Shown: positions 47,474 to 57,865, numbered from the stretch's first letter. The stretch is DNA of 64,000 nucleotides from Planctomycetota bacterium (GCA_025459175.1 JALORC010000072.1:1-64000); one strand, 5' to 3'. The notes: generated by a model from the sequence alone, not told the origin. Numbers and translations: made by a program.

Positions 47474-50400
47474 TCACGAGCAGCCGCTGGTGCCGCCGCA
47501 GCTGATGCACTTCAGGCAGGTGCCGTTCCGCACCAGCGTGAACGCGCCACACGCGCCGCACGGATCCCCCTCGTAGCCCTTCAGCTTCGCCTCGGCGATC
47601 TTCAGCCGCGTCTGGCGGTTGGCCAGCGCCGCCTGTGGCTCGGCGCGCAGCAGCGCCGCATTCGCGTTGGCGACCGTGCTGGCGGTGGCGACCCCGCCGG
47701 CCAGCACCGGGCTCGCGCCGTGCGTCTCGTGACCGCGCGCCATGCCGCGGCTGTGGGGGTGCAGGTGCACGTTCTCGTGCACGTTCGGCTTCGCCGCCTC
47801 GTTCTCGTAGACCGTCTCGGAGACCACTTCCTCCTCGGTGAACTCCTCGTCGAGGCTGCGCGCGCCCATCGTCGTGTTGCGCAGGTCCTCGCTCTGGACC
47901 TGCGCCAGCTCCTCGCGGCCGAGGTAGCTGATCGCCAGCTCGCGGAACACGTAGTCGATGACCGAGGTGACCATCTTGATCTGGTCGTGGCCCTGCACCA
48001 TGCCGTTGGGCTCGAAGCGGGTGAACACGAACGCGTCGGCGAACTCGTCGAGCGGCACGCCGTGCTGCAGACCCAGCGACACCGCGATCGCGAAGCAGTT
48101 CATCAGGCTGCGGAACGCGGCGCCTTCCTTGTGCATGTCGAGGAAGATCTCGCCGAGCGAACCGTCCTCGTACTCGCCGGTGCGCAGGTAGATCTTGTGG
48201 CCACCGACCACGGCCTTCTGCGTGTAGCCGGCGCGGCGGTTGGGCAACCGGCGGCGCTTGGCGATGTAGCGGTGCACGACGCGCTCGGTGATGCGCGCCG
48301 CCATCGCGTGCGCCTCCGGCGTGGTCGCCGGCGACGTCATCGGCTCGCTGCTGTCGTCGTCGACCGTCGAGCTCAGCGGCTGGCTCAGCTTGCTGCCGTC
48401 GCGGTAGAGCGCGACCGCCTTCAGCATCAGCTTCCAGCCGAGGCGGTAGGCGTCCTTGACGTCGTCGAGCGACGCGTCGACCGGCATGTTGATGGTCTTG
48501 CTGATCGCGCCGCTGATGAACGGCTGCACCGACGCCATCATGTGCAGGTGGGCGGCGTACGGGATGTAGCGCTGGCCCTTGCGACCGCACCGGTTGGCGC
48601 AGTCGAACACCGGCAGGTGGTGGTCCTTCAGGTGCGGCGCGCCCTCGACCGTCATGGTGCCGCAGACGTAGTCGTTGGCGGCCTGGATCTCGGCCTTGCC
48701 GAAGCCCAGGTGCTTCAACAGGTCGAAGCTCCAGTCCTTGATCTGGGCGTCGGACAGGCCCAGGCGCTGCTTCAGGAAGTCCTCGCCGAGGATGCCCTTG
48801 TTGAACGCGAAGCTGATGTCGAACGCACCCTCGAGCGCCTTCTCGATCTTCTGGATCGCCGCGTCGTCGAAGCCGCGCTGCTGCAGCGTCTCGTGGTTGA
48901 TGCCCGGCGCCCCGGCCAGGGTCTTGCGACCGACCACGTGGGCGAGGATCTCGTCGATCTGCTGCGCGCCGTAGCCGAGCTTCTTCAGCGCCGGCGCGAG
49001 GCTCAGGTTGGCGATCTTGAAGTAGCCGCCACCGGCGAGCTTCTTGAACTTGACCAGTGCGAAGTCCGGCTCGACGCCGGTGGTGTCGCAGTCCATCAGC
49101 AGGCCGATCGTGCCGGTCGGCGCGATGCAGGTGACCTGCGCGTTGCGGAAGCCATGCTTGTCGCCGAGCGACAGCGCGCGGTCCCAGCACTCGCGCGCGG
49201 CCTCGAGCAGCTGCGGCGGGCACTGCTGCGGGTCGATGCCGACCGGCGGCACGCTGAGGCTCTCGTACTCCGAGGCCGAGGCGTTGTAGGCGGCGCGGCG
49301 GTGGTTGCGGATCACGCGCAGCATCGGTTCGCGGTTCTTCTCGAACGCGGGGAAGGCGCCGAGCTCCTTCGCCATCTCGGCCGAGGTCGCGTAGGCCTCA
49401 CCGCAGAGGATCGCCGACAGCGCGCCGGCGATGCTGTAGGCCTTGTCGGACGCGTACGGGATGCCGAGCCGCATCAGCACGGTGCCGAGGTTGGCATAGC
49501 CGAGGCCGAGCGTGCGGAACTCGTAGCTGCGCTGCGCGATCTCGCGGCTCGGGAAGCTCGCCATCAGCACGCTGATCTCGAGCACGATGGTCCACAGGCG
49601 CGAGGCGTGCTTGTAGCCCTCGAGATCGAAGCTGCCGTCCTCGTGCAGGAACTTCTGCAGGTTGATCGACGCCAGGTTGCAGGCCGTGTCGTCGAGGAAC
49701 ATGTATTCGCTGCACGGATTGCTGGCGTTGATCCGCCCGTCGGCCGGGCAGGTGTGCCACTCGTTGATCGTGGTGTCGTACTGCACGCCCGGATCGGCGC
49801 AGCCCCAGGCCGCGTAGGCGACCTTGTCCCACAGCTCGCGGGCGTCCACTTCCTTCGCCACCCCGCGGTCGGTGCGGCGGATCAGCCGCCACTTGCCGCC
49901 CTCGTCGACGGCGCGGAAGAACTCGTTCGGCACGCGCACCGAGTTGTTCGAGTTCTGACCCGACACCGTGCCGTAGCCCTCGCCGTCCCAGTCGGTGGTG
50001 TACTCCGGCACCTCGATCGCCCGCAGGCCCTGGCCGGCCAGCTGCAGAGCGCGCTGCAGGTAGGCCTCCGGCACGCAGGCGGCGCGCGCCTCGTGCAGCG
50101 CCGCGCGCAGGCGGTCGTTCTCGCGCGGGATGGTGACCACGGTGCTGCCGCCGGCCTCGGTGCTCACGTGGCACGCGTTGACCACCGCGTTCAGGTGGCG
50201 CTTGATCAGCTTGCTGCCGGTCACCAGCGCGGCGACCTTCTGCTCCTCGATCACCTTCCACTGCACGAACGCTTCGATGTCCGGGTGGTCGAGGTCGAGG
50301 CAGACCATCTTCGCGGCGCGGCGCGTGGTGCCACCCGACTTGATGGCGCCGGCGGCCCGGTCGCCGATGCGCAGGAAGCTCATCAGGCCGGAGCTCTTGC

Positions 50401-51124
50401 CACCGCCGGACAGCGGCTCGTTCTCGCCGCGCATCGCCGAGAAGTTGCTGCCGGTGCCGGACCCGTACTTGAACAGCCGCGCCTCGCGGGTCCACAGGTC
50501 CATGATGCCGCCTTCGTTGACCAGGTCGTCGGACACCGACTGGATGAAGCAGGCGTGCGGCTGCGGCCGTTCGTAGGCCGAGCGGCTCTTGTGCAGCTTG
50601 CCGGGCTTGGTGCCGTCGCCGTCGACGAACCAGTGGCCCTGGGCCGGACCGCTGATGCCGTAGGCGTAGTGCAGGCCGGTGTTGAACCACTGCGGCGAGT
50701 TCGGCGCCGCGTGCTGCGCGGCGAGCATGTGGCACAGCTCGTCCTCGAACGCCTGCGCGTCGTCGGGGCTGTCGAAGTAGCCATACTCCTCGCCCCAGTG
50801 GCGCCAGCAGCCGGCCAGGCGATGGAACACCTGGCGCGCATCGCGCTCGCCGCCGAGCACCGGGTTGCCTTGGTCGTCGGTCAGCAGCTTGCCGGCCATC
50901 TCGCCACTGGCGGCAGGGCTGCGCTGCGGCACGCCCGCCTTGCGGAAGTACTTCTGCGCCAGGATGTCGACCGCGACCTGGGTCCAGTGCGCGGGCACAT
51001 CGATGTCGCGTGCTTCGAACACCAACGAGCCGTTGGTGTTGCGGATCTCCGAGTGCCGCCGCGCGAACGGGACGCCTTCGTACGGGGACTTGCCTTTGAC
51101 CGTGAACCGACGATTGACCTTCAC
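47474..51124 (-). CDS. nrdJ: Vitamin B12-dependent (class II) ribonucleotide reductase
   Basis: 1,216 residues, start GTG at 51124 behind an excellent ribosome binding site (GAGGAGG, 51132-51138). It reduces ribonucleotides to deoxyribonucleotides using adenosylcobalamin, independent of oxygen. Visible features: [10 protein letters not shown] and the active-site block [21 protein letters not shown] (in parts; Cys471, Glu473), conserved NSNNSVRVP, and the C-terminal TSCPD domain ([15 protein letters not shown]) and terminal zinc ribbon (CGACGAF ... CLKCISCGG). The frame is intact across the whole protein. Because class II needs cobalamin, the leader was checked for a riboswitch; none of the B12-box pattern was found. 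Confidence 0.97.
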   Translation of the reverse strand: MKVNRRFTVKGKSPYEGVPFARRHSEIRNTNGSLVFEARDIDVPAHWTQVAVDILAQKYFRKAGVPQRSPAASGEMAGKLLTDDQGNPVLGGERDARQVFHRLAGCWRHWGEEYGYFDSPDDAQAFEDELCHMLAAQHAAPNSPQWFNTGLHYAYGISGPAQGHWFVDGDGTKPGKLHKSRSAYERPQPHACFIQSVSDDLVNEGGIMDLWTREARLFKYGSGTGSNFSAMRGENEPLSGGGKSSGLMSFLRIGDRAAGAIKSGGTTRRAAKMVCLDLDHPDIEAFVQWKVIEEQKVAALVTGSKLIKRHLNAVVNACHVSTEAGGSTVVTIPRENDRLRAALHEARAACVPEAYLQRALQLAGQGLRAIEVPEYTTDWDGEGYGTVSGQNSNNSVRVPNEFFRAVDEGGKWRLIRRTDRGVAKEVDARELWDKVAYAAWGCADPGVQYDTTINEWHTCPADGRINASNPCSEYMFLDDTACNLASINLQKFLHEDGSFDLEGYKHASRLWTIVLEISVLMASFPSREIAQRSYEFRTLGLGYANLGTVLMRLGIPYASDKAYSIAGALSAILCGEAYATSAEMAKELGAFPAFEKNREPMLRVIRNHRRAAYNASASEYESLSVPPVGIDPQQCPPQLLEAARECWDRALSLGDKHGFRNAQVTCIAPTGTIGLLMDCDTTGVEPDFALVKFKKLAGGGYFKIANLSLAPALKKLGYGAQQIDEILAHVVGRKTLAGAPGINHETLQQRGFDDAAIQKIEKALEGAFDISFAFNKGILGEDFLKQRLGLSDAQIKDWSFDLLKHLGFGKAEIQAANDYVCGTMTVEGAPHLKDHHLPVFDCANRCGRKGQRYIPYAAHLHMMASVQPFISGAISKTINMPVDASLDDVKDAYRLGWKLMLKAVALYRDGSKLSQPLSSTVDDDSSEPMTSPATTPEAHAMAARITERVVHRYIAKRRRLPNRRAGYTQKAVVGGHKIYLRTGEYEDGSLGEIFLDMHKEGAAFRSLMNCFAIAVSLGLQHGVPLDEFADAFVFTRFEPNGMVQGHDQIKMVTSVIDYVFRELAISYLGREELAQVQSEDLRNTTMGARSLDEEFTEEEVVSETVYENEAAKPNVHENVHLHPHSRGMARGHETHGASPVLAGGVATASTVANANAALLRAEPQAALANRQTRLKIAEAKLKGYEGDPCGACGAFTLVRNGTCLKCISCGGTSGCS

Positions 51125-51131
51125 TGACGTT

Positions 51132-51138
51132 CCTCCTC
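51132..51138 (-). promoter_or_regulatory. nrdJ ribosome binding site
   Basis: GAGGAGG, 7 bases before the GTG start; decides the start of nrdJ over an ATG at 51166. Confidence 0.75.
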
Positions 51139-51141
51139 GAA

Positions 51142-51160
51142 GCGGTGGGGCTGCCACCGC
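51142..51160 (-). promoter_or_regulatory. Hairpin immediately upstream of nrdJ ribosome binding site
   Basis: GCGGTGG/CCACCGC 7-bp perfect stem with 5-base loop, 3 bases from the ribosome binding site on the transcript. Could sequester the site or be fortuitous. Confidence 0.4.
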
Positions 51161-51216
51161 AAACACCGCCTGAAGACTGGTCCGCGACCAAACGGACGAG
51201 TCGATGACGACGAGCC

Positions 51217-51258
51217 CAGCCGCAGCCCCCCAGCCGCAGCCCCCAAGCCGCAGCCCCT
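51217..51258. repeat. Three tandem 14-bp units in the nrdJ leader
   Basis: CAGCCGCAGCCCCC at 51217-51230 and 51231-51244 are identical; the third at 51245-51258 (AAGCCGCAGCCCCT) differs at two positions. Confidence 0.6.
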
Positions 51259-51323
51259 GGTGTGTGCAGGGATTGTTGCTACCAGGGGTGGGAGAGCGGA
51301 CGAGGTTCGTCGCCGAGAAGAAC

Positions 51324-51352
51324 TAGATATTGGGTCAGGCGGAACCGCGCAA
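51324..51352 (-). promoter_or_regulatory. nrdJ: Weak sigma-70-like promoter candidate for nrdJ
   Basis: On the minus strand TTGCGC and TATCTA are separated by 17 bases, each matching consensus at 3 of 6 positions, inside the only AT-rich part of the gap. Transcription from here would give a ~195-base leader with the repeats and hairpin. Confidence 0.2.
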
Positions 51353-51432
51353 CGAGACCGCCACCAAAACTGCGACGCTCACCGGACGGCGGCCAGCTCG
51401 GCCGAGCTGGCCACGGTTTCGCAAAACGCGGA

Positions 51433-52035
51433 TCAGCGGGGTAGCGGGGCCGGTTCGGGCAACCGGCAGCCGACCGCCGGCGGCCATGGTCGCGGCGCCT
51501 CGCCACCAGCCCTGGTGCGGTCGATGGCCGCGCGCAGATCCAGCGCGGTCGCCGGCCGTCGGCTGCCGAGCGCCGGCCATTGGTCATCGATTCGCCCCCG
51601 GTAGCAGAGGCCGGCCGGGCTCAGCACCGCCGCCTCCGGCGTGCAGGTGATGCCGAGGGCCATGGCCAGCTGGTGATGGGGGTCGAGCACCACCGTGCCC
51701 GGCAGCTCGTAGGCGGCGGCGTGGGTGCGGGCGGCCGCGACGTCCAGATCGGGGTCGACATGGACCAGGAACCACCGCACCGCCGGACCGCCGTGCTCGC
51801 GCGCCAGCTGCTGCAGCACCGGCGCATAGCTGTTGGCGATCGGGCACTCCTGACTCAGGAACACCAGCACGTGCAGCGCGCCCGGCGGCACCACCAGGGG
51901 CTGCTGCGGCTGCCCGTCGAGGTCCGCGACGGTGACCGGGGCGCTGGCGTCGGGCGCGGGGGCCGCGCAGCCGGCTGCACCGAGGCAGCCCAGCAGCACC
52001 GCGGCGGACCGGACCCAGCCCGGACGCCGGGTCAC
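51433..52035 (-). CDS. Redoxin-family lipoprotein
   Basis: 200 residues. Lipobox-like GAAGC with Cys23. A thioredoxin-fold domain of AhpC/TSA-redoxin type: VLVFLSQECPIANSY with Cys64 followed by Pro, a DPDLDVAAARTHAAAYELPGT-type helix-strand region and ITCTPEAAVL (cis-Pro loop, resembling TCTPE). It probably acts as a periplasmic thiol or peroxide oxidoreductase, or delivers copper to the adjacent oxidase; choice is open. It overlaps the stop of the cytochrome/copper gene by 4 bp (ATGA), so they are co-translated. Confidence 0.85.
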   Translation of the reverse strand: MTRRPGWVRSAAVLLGCLGAAGCAAPAPDASAPVTVADLDGQPQQPLVVPPGALHVLVFLSQECPIANSYAPVLQQLAREHGGPAVRWFLVHVDPDLDVAAARTHAAAYELPGTVVLDPHHQLAMALGITCTPEAAVLSPAGLCYRGRIDDQWPALGSRRPATALDLRAAIDRTRAGGEAPRPWPPAVGCRLPEPAPLPR

Positions 52036-53651
52036 CCGCCGGCCCCGCGCAGGGTGGGGGTCTTCTTCGGCTCCTTCGGCGCATCGGGTTTGCCGCCGCC
52101 GCCGCCACCGCCGCCGCCCGGCAGGCCGCCCGCACCGCCGAACTCCCCGAGCAGCTCGCCGATCGCCTTGGCCTCGTCCTTGGTCAGGGAGCCGTCCTGG
52201 TCGCGATCGAGGCGCGGGAAGAACATCCGCAGCCGCCGCGGCAGCTCGTCCTTGCTCAGCTTGCCGTCGCGGTTGGTGTCGTAGTTGTCGAACTGCGCCT
52301 CGACCGCTTCCTGGGCGCGAGCCACCGCTCGCCCGGTGTTCTTCTGCGCCACCGCCGCCAGCAGCGCCGGCAGGTCGGCCTCGTCGGCCGGCACCACCAG
52401 CACGGTGATGCTGCCCATCTCGTCGGTGGTCTCGCGGCCCCAGCGCACGCGTTTGGGTGGCTGGTTCGGGTTGTTCGGGTTCTGCTTGCTGTTGTCGTAG
52501 ACCAGCTCGCTGCGCAGCACGGTGCCCTTGTCGAGCTTGACCGGCTCGCGGAACGTGTAGCGGTTCTGCCAGTCGAAGTCCCAGCGCTCGATCTTCAGCA
52601 GCGGCACCTCGGTGCCGGAGGGTTGCTCACCCCGCAGCCACAGCGACTTGCACAGCATGTGCGCGTGGCCGCCGACGGTGATCGCCTCGACCGCACACGG
52701 CAGCTCGAAGCTGTCGCGCAACCGGTAGTCGGCTTCGCCGGCGGGGATGTCGAGCCCGGCGGTGAGCCCGAAGAACGGCGGCAGCTGGATCGACACCAGC
52801 GTGCGCTTCGGGGCTTCCTTGGCGAAGTAGATGCCGAGCACCGTCTGCTCCTTCTCCTTCTTGCCGGACGGGTGCAGGTGGCTCTGCAGCATCAGGTCCG
52901 AGCCCTTCGGCAGCTTGATCGCGAGCCCCTGCGGCAGGTGCTCGGGCATGCCGCCGACCGCCCAGCCGGCGATCATCGGCGCCCGCTGCAACCGCATGCC
53001 GGTGAACCCTGGCTTGCCGTCCTTGCCGTCGAGCGCCTGCCCTTCCTGCTGCTCGTCGAGGAAGATCAGCGTATGGTGCAGCACCGCGCGCGCCTGCGGC
53101 CGCACCTCGATCGCGGTGATCCACTTGTCCTCGGTCAGGCCGATCGGGATCGCGAAGTTGCGGTAGATGTCGCGCCCGCTGGCCGGGACCTCGAACGCAC
53201 CCGAGGTGCGCACGATCAGGTCCGGTTCGCCGAGCTGCCAGCCGGGGGTGAACTTCGGCAGCGGCGGCAGCTTCTCGGCCGGCCCCTCCGGCATGCCGGC
53301 CTTGACCCAGGCCCGCACCGTCTCGATCTGCTGGTCGGTGAGCCGCTGCTCGTTGGTGAACGAGCCATAGCCGGGGGCCGGGTGCCACGGCGGCATGTAG
53401 CGGTCCTCGACGACCGCCAGCACGTTCTTGCCGCGCTTCTTGACGTCGGCGTAGCTCAGCAGCGGGAACGGCGCGACCTCACCCGGGCGATGGCAGCCGA
53501 CGCAGGCGCCGAACACGATCGGCGCCACGTGCTCGGTGAAGGTCACCGGGGCCTGGGCGGCGGCCGGTGGCTGTGCCGCGGCGGTCGCCGTCGGCAGGAG
53601 CGCGCAGAGAAGGCCGCAGATGAGGTTGCCGACGAGCCGTTGGATGGACAC
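52032..53651 (-). CDS. Copper monooxygenase-like protein with cytochrome c and EF-hands
   Basis: 539 residues from a GTG at 53651 (no other start gives the signal peptide SIQRLVGNLICGLLCALLPTA). Cytochrome c motif CVGCH (Cys50, Cys53, His54). The middle (~190-440) resembles the copper type-II ascorbate-dependent monooxygenase fold: VLHHTLIF, SHLHPSG, GGHAHML, which would hold the His/Met copper ligands. The tail has two EF-hands (DTNRDGKLSKDEL, DRDQDGSLTKDEA) then a poly-Gly run. Likely periplasmic; substrate unknown. Many planctomycetes encode this cytochrome-copper pair next to a redoxin. Confidence 0.87.
   Translation of the reverse strand: MSIQRLVGNLICGLLCALLPTATAAAQPPAAAQAPVTFTEHVAPIVFGACVGCHRPGEVAPFPLLSYADVKKRGKNVLAVVEDRYMPPWHPAPGYGSFTNEQRLTDQQIETVRAWVKAGMPEGPAEKLPPLPKFTPGWQLGEPDLIVRTSGAFEVPASGRDIYRNFAIPIGLTEDKWITAIEVRPQARAVLHHTLIFLDEQQEGQALDGKDGKPGFTGMRLQRAPMIAGWAVGGMPEHLPQGLAIKLPKGSDLMLQSHLHPSGKKEKEQTVLGIYFAKEAPKRTLVSIQLPPFFGLTAGLDIPAGEADYRLRDSFELPCAVEAITVGGHAHMLCKSLWLRGEQPSGTEVPLLKIERWDFDWQNRYTFREPVKLDKGTVLRSELVYDNSKQNPNNPNQPPKRVRWGRETTDEMGSITVLVVPADEADLPALLAAVAQKNTGRAVARAQEAVEAQFDNYDTNRDGKLSKDELPRRLRMFFPRLDRDQDGSLTKDEAKAIGELLGEFGGAGGLPGGGGGGGGGKPDAPKEPKKTPTLRGAGG
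52092..52119. repeat. GCC microsatellite coding the poly-Gly linker
   Basis: Near-perfect triplet run near the 3' end of the copper protein gene, coding nine or so glycines on the minus strand; prone to length change. Confidence 0.5.
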
Positions 53652-53707
53652 GGCGGTCGGTTGGCCGGGGGCGCGGCCGCGGGGACAGGCCCGGGCCGCG
53701 GTCGCCG

Positions 53708-56083
53708 TCACTTGCCGGCCTGCTTCTTGTCCTTCGACTCGGTCGCGGCGGCCGCCGGCTCGTCGAACGAGATCTTCAGCACCTTCTGGTAGGCGGCGAT
53801 CGTCCGGATGTCCTGGCCGAGCTTGCCGAGGATCGTGCGCACCGCCTCCTGCAGCTGCGCGTCCTCCTGCGGATCGCCGAGCGCCCGCTGGCCGGGGTAG
53901 ACCGCGCCGCGCAGGTCGCTGATCTGGTCGCGGACCTCGTAGCGCAACCAGCGCCGCACGTCGTCCTCGCTGAGCTTGGTGTCGAGCTCGCGGTAGAACG
54001 CGGCGAACTCCGGGTAGCGGCTGGCATCGCCGCCGTCGCCTTCGGCGAGCTCGCGGAACAGCTGCTCGTGCTGCGGCATGTGCTTCTTGACGTAGGTCTT
54101 GAACACACTCTTCTTCAGCAGCGCGAACACCGCCGCGTTCTTCCACGCGTCCTCGGGCTTGTTCTCCAGCAGGTCGAGCACCTTGTCCGGCGTCACGCCC
54201 CAGTTCGGGTCGACGATGCGACCTTCCTTGTCGAACTCGCGGTGCGGGCAGCGGCCGCTCGGCAGGTAGTACTTGGCCACCGTCAGCTTCATGTGCGACC
54301 CGGGGTCGTACTTGCCGTTGCCGTTGCGGTCCTTGTACTCCTCGCCCTCCTGCCAGGCCTCGTCGCCGTTGAGGTCGGTGAAGTCCTCGCGCGGGTCGCT
54401 GGCCAGGCTGAACAGGTTCTGCACGCTGCCCTTGCCGAACGAGCGCTCGCCGATGATGGTCGCGCGGCCGAGGTCCTGCAGCGCCCCGGCGGTGATCTCG
54501 CTCGCCGACGCCGAGAAGTTGTTGGTCAGCACCGCCAGCGGCAGGTCGCAGACCTCGCGCGGCCGGTCGGAGGTCTTGTAGTCGCGCCGCGGCTCGGCCG
54601 GCCCCTCGGTGTAGACGACCAGCTTCTTGCCGATCACGAACTGCTCGACGACGTCGCGGGCCTGGGTCAGGAAGCCGCCGGTGTTGTTGCGCACGTCCAG
54701 CACGATGCCGCGCGCGCCCTTGCCGATCAGATCGCGCAGGGCGACCTGCAGCTCGTCGCTGATGTTGCTGCTGAAGTTGATCAGCTCGATGTAGCCGACC
54801 TCACCGGGCACCATCGCCCAGTTGACCGCCGGCACCGAGATCTGGCGGCGGGTGATGTTCATCGCCTGCGGCTCCTGGAAGCCGGCGCGGAACCACTTCA
54901 GCTCGACGCTGGTGTCCGGCTTGCCCTTCAGCCGACCGATGATCTCGTCGGTGGTGTGGCCGGCGGTCTCCCAGCCGTCGATCTCGAGGATCTTGTCGCC
55001 GCTGCGCAGGCCGGCCGAGTAGGCCGGGCCGCTGTAGATCGGCCGCACGATCGAGAAGTCGCCGTCCTGGTCGAAGTTGACGAAGGCGCCGATGCCGCCA
55101 TACTCGCGATTCAGGTCGAAGAAGAACCGCTTGTATTCCTCGCTGGTGAAGTAGGTGCTGTGCGGGTCGAGCCCTTGCAGCATGCCCTTGGCGGCGAACT
55201 CGATCATCTCCTCGTCGCTGACGGTGCTGCCGCGGATGTGCTGGGCGCGGATCCGGCGCCGCAGCTCGGACAACACCGCGTAGTCGCCGGCCTCGCCGCC
55301 GCCGGTACCGCCGCGTTCGACGACGCGGGCCAGCATCTGCTCGAACGTGCGGCGGCTCTCCTCGCGCTGCAGGTAGAGCTTGGCGCGCCGGCCGGAGTCG
55401 GTCGGCAGGTCCTGGATCTCGCGCAGGATCGCCCAGGCCGGACCACCCTCGATGTTGAGCTCGGCCAGCGCCAGCGCGCCGCGCTGCCGCAGATCGCGAT
55501 CGCTCGACTGCAGGAACTGCTCGAGCACGCGCTTGGCGGTGCCGCGCTGCTGCTCGTTGCCGCCCAGGCGCCACAGTGCCAGCGCGGCCTCCATGCGCAC
55601 CAGGGGCGCCACCAGTTCGTCCTTGGCCGCGGCATCCACGAGCTTGACCACGTCCGGCAGGATCCGGGTGTTGAACAACCGGTCGTCGCCGAGCACCGTC
55701 ATCGCCGCCGCGCGCACGTCGTCGGCGCCGCCGGTCGCGACCGGCTTCAGCAGTTCGAGCACGTCGCGGCCGAACGTGGTGTCGGCCTTGACCTCGCGCA
55801 GCGCCAGCGCCGCCGCCAGGCGGGCCTTGCCGTCCTGGTTGCTGCCGAGGGTGCGCAGCAGCGCGTCCTTCCAGGCGTCGAAGTTTCGGTCCGGGGCCAG
55901 GTCGGCCAACTGCGCGCCGACCTCGAACAACTGGTCGATGCGAGCGGTCGCGGTCTGCGCGAGCAAGGTGCTCAGCGCCCCGTCCAGATCCTGTGCTGCC
56001 AGGGCCGTGGGAGCGCTGAACGCCAGGATGCAGCCGAGCAGCCGGGTGCGGAGGAACGAGGGCACCGTGTGGGCGTCTTGCAT
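53708..56083 (-). CDS. S41-family C-terminal processing protease with HEAT-like N-terminus
   Basis: 791 residues from the ATG at 56083 (signal peptide RLLGCILAFSAPTALAAQ). Residues ~70-270 form HEAT-like helical repeats (AALALREVKAD, AALALWRLGGNEQQ, GALALAELNIEGG). PDZ domain ~330-430 (AGLRSGDKILEIDGWE). The S41 domain has serine in SASASE (524-529) and lysine in RSFGKGSVQ ~25 residues on, the Ser-Lys dyad of CtpA/Prc. A helical C-terminal part follows. It should degrade or process envelope proteins. Lies upstream of the copper protein by 56 bp, same strand. Confidence 0.92.
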   Translation of the reverse strand: MQDAHTVPSFLRTRLLGCILAFSAPTALAAQDLDGALSTLLAQTATARIDQLFEVGAQLADLAPDRNFDAWKDALLRTLGSNQDGKARLAAALALREVKADTTFGRDVLELLKPVATGGADDVRAAAMTVLGDDRLFNTRILPDVVKLVDAAAKDELVAPLVRMEAALALWRLGGNEQQRGTAKRVLEQFLQSSDRDLRQRGALALAELNIEGGPAWAILREIQDLPTDSGRRAKLYLQREESRRTFEQMLARVVERGGTGGGEAGDYAVLSELRRRIRAQHIRGSTVSDEEMIEFAAKGMLQGLDPHSTYFTSEEYKRFFFDLNREYGGIGAFVNFDQDGDFSIVRPIYSGPAYSAGLRSGDKILEIDGWETAGHTTDEIIGRLKGKPDTSVELKWFRAGFQEPQAMNITRRQISVPAVNWAMVPGEVGYIELINFSSNISDELQVALRDLIGKGARGIVLDVRNNTGGFLTQARDVVEQFVIGKKLVVYTEGPAEPRRDYKTSDRPREVCDLPLAVLTNNFSASASEITAGALQDLGRATIIGERSFGKGSVQNLFSLASDPREDFTDLNGDEAWQEGEEYKDRNGNGKYDPGSHMKLTVAKYYLPSGRCPHREFDKEGRIVDPNWGVTPDKVLDLLENKPEDAWKNAAVFALLKKSVFKTYVKKHMPQHEQLFRELAEGDGGDASRYPEFAAFYRELDTKLSEDDVRRWLRYEVRDQISDLRGAVYPGQRALGDPQEDAQLQEAVRTILGKLGQDIRTIAAYQKVLKISFDEPAAAATESKDKKQAGK

Positions 56084-56327
56084 GTTGCTATTCGTGGATC
56101 GACACCGGCAGCCGTGCGAGGCGGGACCGACCTTGGGCGGGGATCGGCGTTCCCAGGCCTCGGGATGCACGGAAACCGGCCCGTGGACCGAGGAACGCCG
56201 CCCTGCCCGATCGGTCGCTGCCGACGAACGGACCAGTGCTGCGGTTCTATACGTTGCCCGCGCCGAGTTGCCGAAGGGAATCCAGCGCCGGCGTGACCGG
56301 CGACCGGTGCGTGCTACGCTCGGCATC

Positions 56328-56870
56328 GTGAGTCCGTCCTCTCCAGTGCCACCGGCGGACGAGCGCGGTGGCTTGACGCATCTCGACGCCCGCGGCCGCG
56401 CCAACATGGTGGACGTGTCCACCAAGCCGGCGACCCGCCGCACCGCGGTGGCCAGCGCCGTGGTTCGGCTCGATGCCGCCACCCGCGACCTGCTGCTGAC
56501 CGGCCAGCTGCCGAAGGGCGAAGCGCTCGCCGTGGCCCGCATCGCCGGCATCCAGGCCGCGAAGGACACGGCGCGGTTGATCCCGTTGTGCCACTCGCTG
56601 CCGCTCGAGCACGCCGGCATCGAGTTCGCCCCGGACGGCGCCGACGGCATCCAGATCACCGCGACCGCGGTCACCACCGGCCCGACCGGCGTCGAGATGG
56701 AGGCGATGGTTGCCGCCAGCCTGGCGGCGCTCACCGTCTATGACATGGTCAAGGCCCGCTGCCGAGGTGCGGTGGTCGAGGCGGTGCGGCTGCTGCACAA
56801 GTCGGGTGGGAAATCGGGCCGCTGGGATGCGCCCGGCGCCGGTCCGACGGCCAGTGGCGGTGCCGCGTGA
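56328..56870 (+). CDS. moaC: Cyclic pyranopterin monophosphate synthase
   Basis: 180 residues from a GTG at 56328. MoaC makes cPMP from the MoaA product in molybdopterin synthesis. Family blocks: LTHLDARGRANMVDVSTKP, GKEGALA-like GEALAVARIAGIQAAKDTARLIPLCHSLPLEH (in parts; catalytic His and Lys region), VEMEAMVAASLAALTVYDMVKA. The ATG at 56406 (MVDVS) would lose the conserved LTHLD, so the GTG is preferred. It overlaps asd by 4 bases; divergent from the S41 protease gene. Confidence 0.95.
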   Translation: MSPSSPVPPADERGGLTHLDARGRANMVDVSTKPATRRTAVASAVVRLDAATRDLLLTGQLPKGEALAVARIAGIQAAKDTARLIPLCHSLPLEHAGIEFAPDGADGIQITATAVTTGPTGVEMEAMVAASLAALTVYDMVKARCRGAVVEAVRLLHKSGGKSGRWDAPGAGPTASGGAA

Positions 56871-57865
56871 GCCCGCGCTCGGTCGCCGTGGTCGGCGCCA
56901 CCGGCGCCGTCGGTCGCGAGTTCCTGGCGGTGCTGGCGGCGCGCCAATTCCCGATCCGGCAGCTGCGGCTGCTGGCCTCGCCGCGGTCGGCCGGACAGCG
57001 GCTGCCGTTCGGCGGCGACCAGCTGCCGGTCGAGGTGCTCGGTCCCGACTCGTTCCGCGGCGTCGAGCTGGCGCTGTTCTCGGCCGGCGGCTCGATCGCC
57101 CGCGAGTACGCACCGCTGGCGCGCGCGGCGGGTGCTCTGGTGGTCGACAACAGTTCGGCGTTCCGGCTCGATCCGGACGTGCCGCTGGTGGTCCCCGAGG
57201 TCAACCCGGCCGCGATCGCCGGCCACCGCGGACTGATTGCGAACCCGAACTGCTCGACGATCCTGCTCGCGGTCGCGCTGGCGCCGTTGCACCGCGCCGC
57301 GGGCCTGCGCAAGGTGGTGGTGTCGACCTACCAGGCAGCCTCCGGTGCCGGCCAGCAGGCGATCGCCGAGCTGCGCCAGGGCCTCGTCGCGCAGTTGGCC
57401 CGCACCGCGGCGCCGACCCCGAAGGCCCTGCCGCAGCCACTGGCCGGCAACGTGTTCCCGCAGGTCGACGTGTTCGGCGCCGACGGCTACACCCGCGAAG
57501 AGGACAAGCTGCTGTACGAGCTGCGCAAGATCCTCGGACTGCCGACGCTGCCGGTCGACGCGACCTGCGTACGGGTGCCGGTCGAGCGCTGCCACAGCGA
57601 GTCGGTCGCGATCGAACTGGAGCGGCCGCTCGCGGTCGAGGCGGCGCGCGCCCTGCTCGCGGCGGCCGACGGCGTCGAACTGGTCGATGATCCGGCGGCG
57701 CGCCGCTACCCGATGCCGCTGCAGCAGGCCGGGCGCGATCCGGTGGCGGTGGGGCGGTTGCGGCTCGGCCGCGTGTTCACGCCGGGGCTGACCTTCTGGC
57801 TCGCCGGCGACCAGCTGCGCAAGGGTGCCGCCCTGAATGCGGTGCAGATCGCCGAACGGTTGTGA
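56867..57865 (+). CDS. asd: Aspartate-semialdehyde dehydrogenase
   Basis: 332 residues from a GTG at 56867 inside the moaC stop (GTGA overlap). Rossmann motif GATGAVG (10-16), active-site Cys129 in [23 protein letters not shown] and the [10 protein letters not shown] block with catalytic His. It makes aspartate semialdehyde for lysine/diaminopimelate, threonine and methionine synthesis, cytoplasmic. No lysC or hom gene is near. Confidence 0.96.
   Translation: MSPRSVAVVGATGAVGREFLAVLAARQFPIRQLRLLASPRSAGQRLPFGGDQLPVEVLGPDSFRGVELALFSAGGSIAREYAPLARAAGALVVDNSSAFRLDPDVPLVVPEVNPAAIAGHRGLIANPNCSTILLAVALAPLHRAAGLRKVVVSTYQAASGAGQQAIAELRQGLVAQLARTAAPTPKALPQPLAGNVFPQVDVFGADGYTREEDKLLYELRKILGLPTLPVDATCVRVPVERCHSESVAIELERPLAVEAARALLAAADGVELVDDPAARRYPMPLQQAGRDPVAVGRLRLGRVFTPGLTFWLAGDQLRKGAALNAVQIAERL

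Larger units (their letters stand above)
51125..51432. other. Intergenic, 308 bp, leader of nrdJ
   Basis: Holds the ribosome binding site, a 7-bp hairpin (51142-51160), a tandem repeat (51217-51258) and the most AT-rich spot of the area (51319-51332). No open frame resembles a gene. No B12-box (GCCACTG) on either strand. Confidence 0.55.

Noticed and set aside
47720-51127. Plus-strand 1,135-residue frame
   Set aside because: Antisense of nrdJ, which has unmistakable family motifs.
51125-51432. Cobalamin riboswitch ahead of nrdJ
   Set aside because: No B12-box (GCCACTG or its complement) and no matching core; the only structure is a short hairpin and tandem repeats.
54068-56296. Plus-strand 742-residue frame
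   Set aside because: Antisense of the S41 protease.
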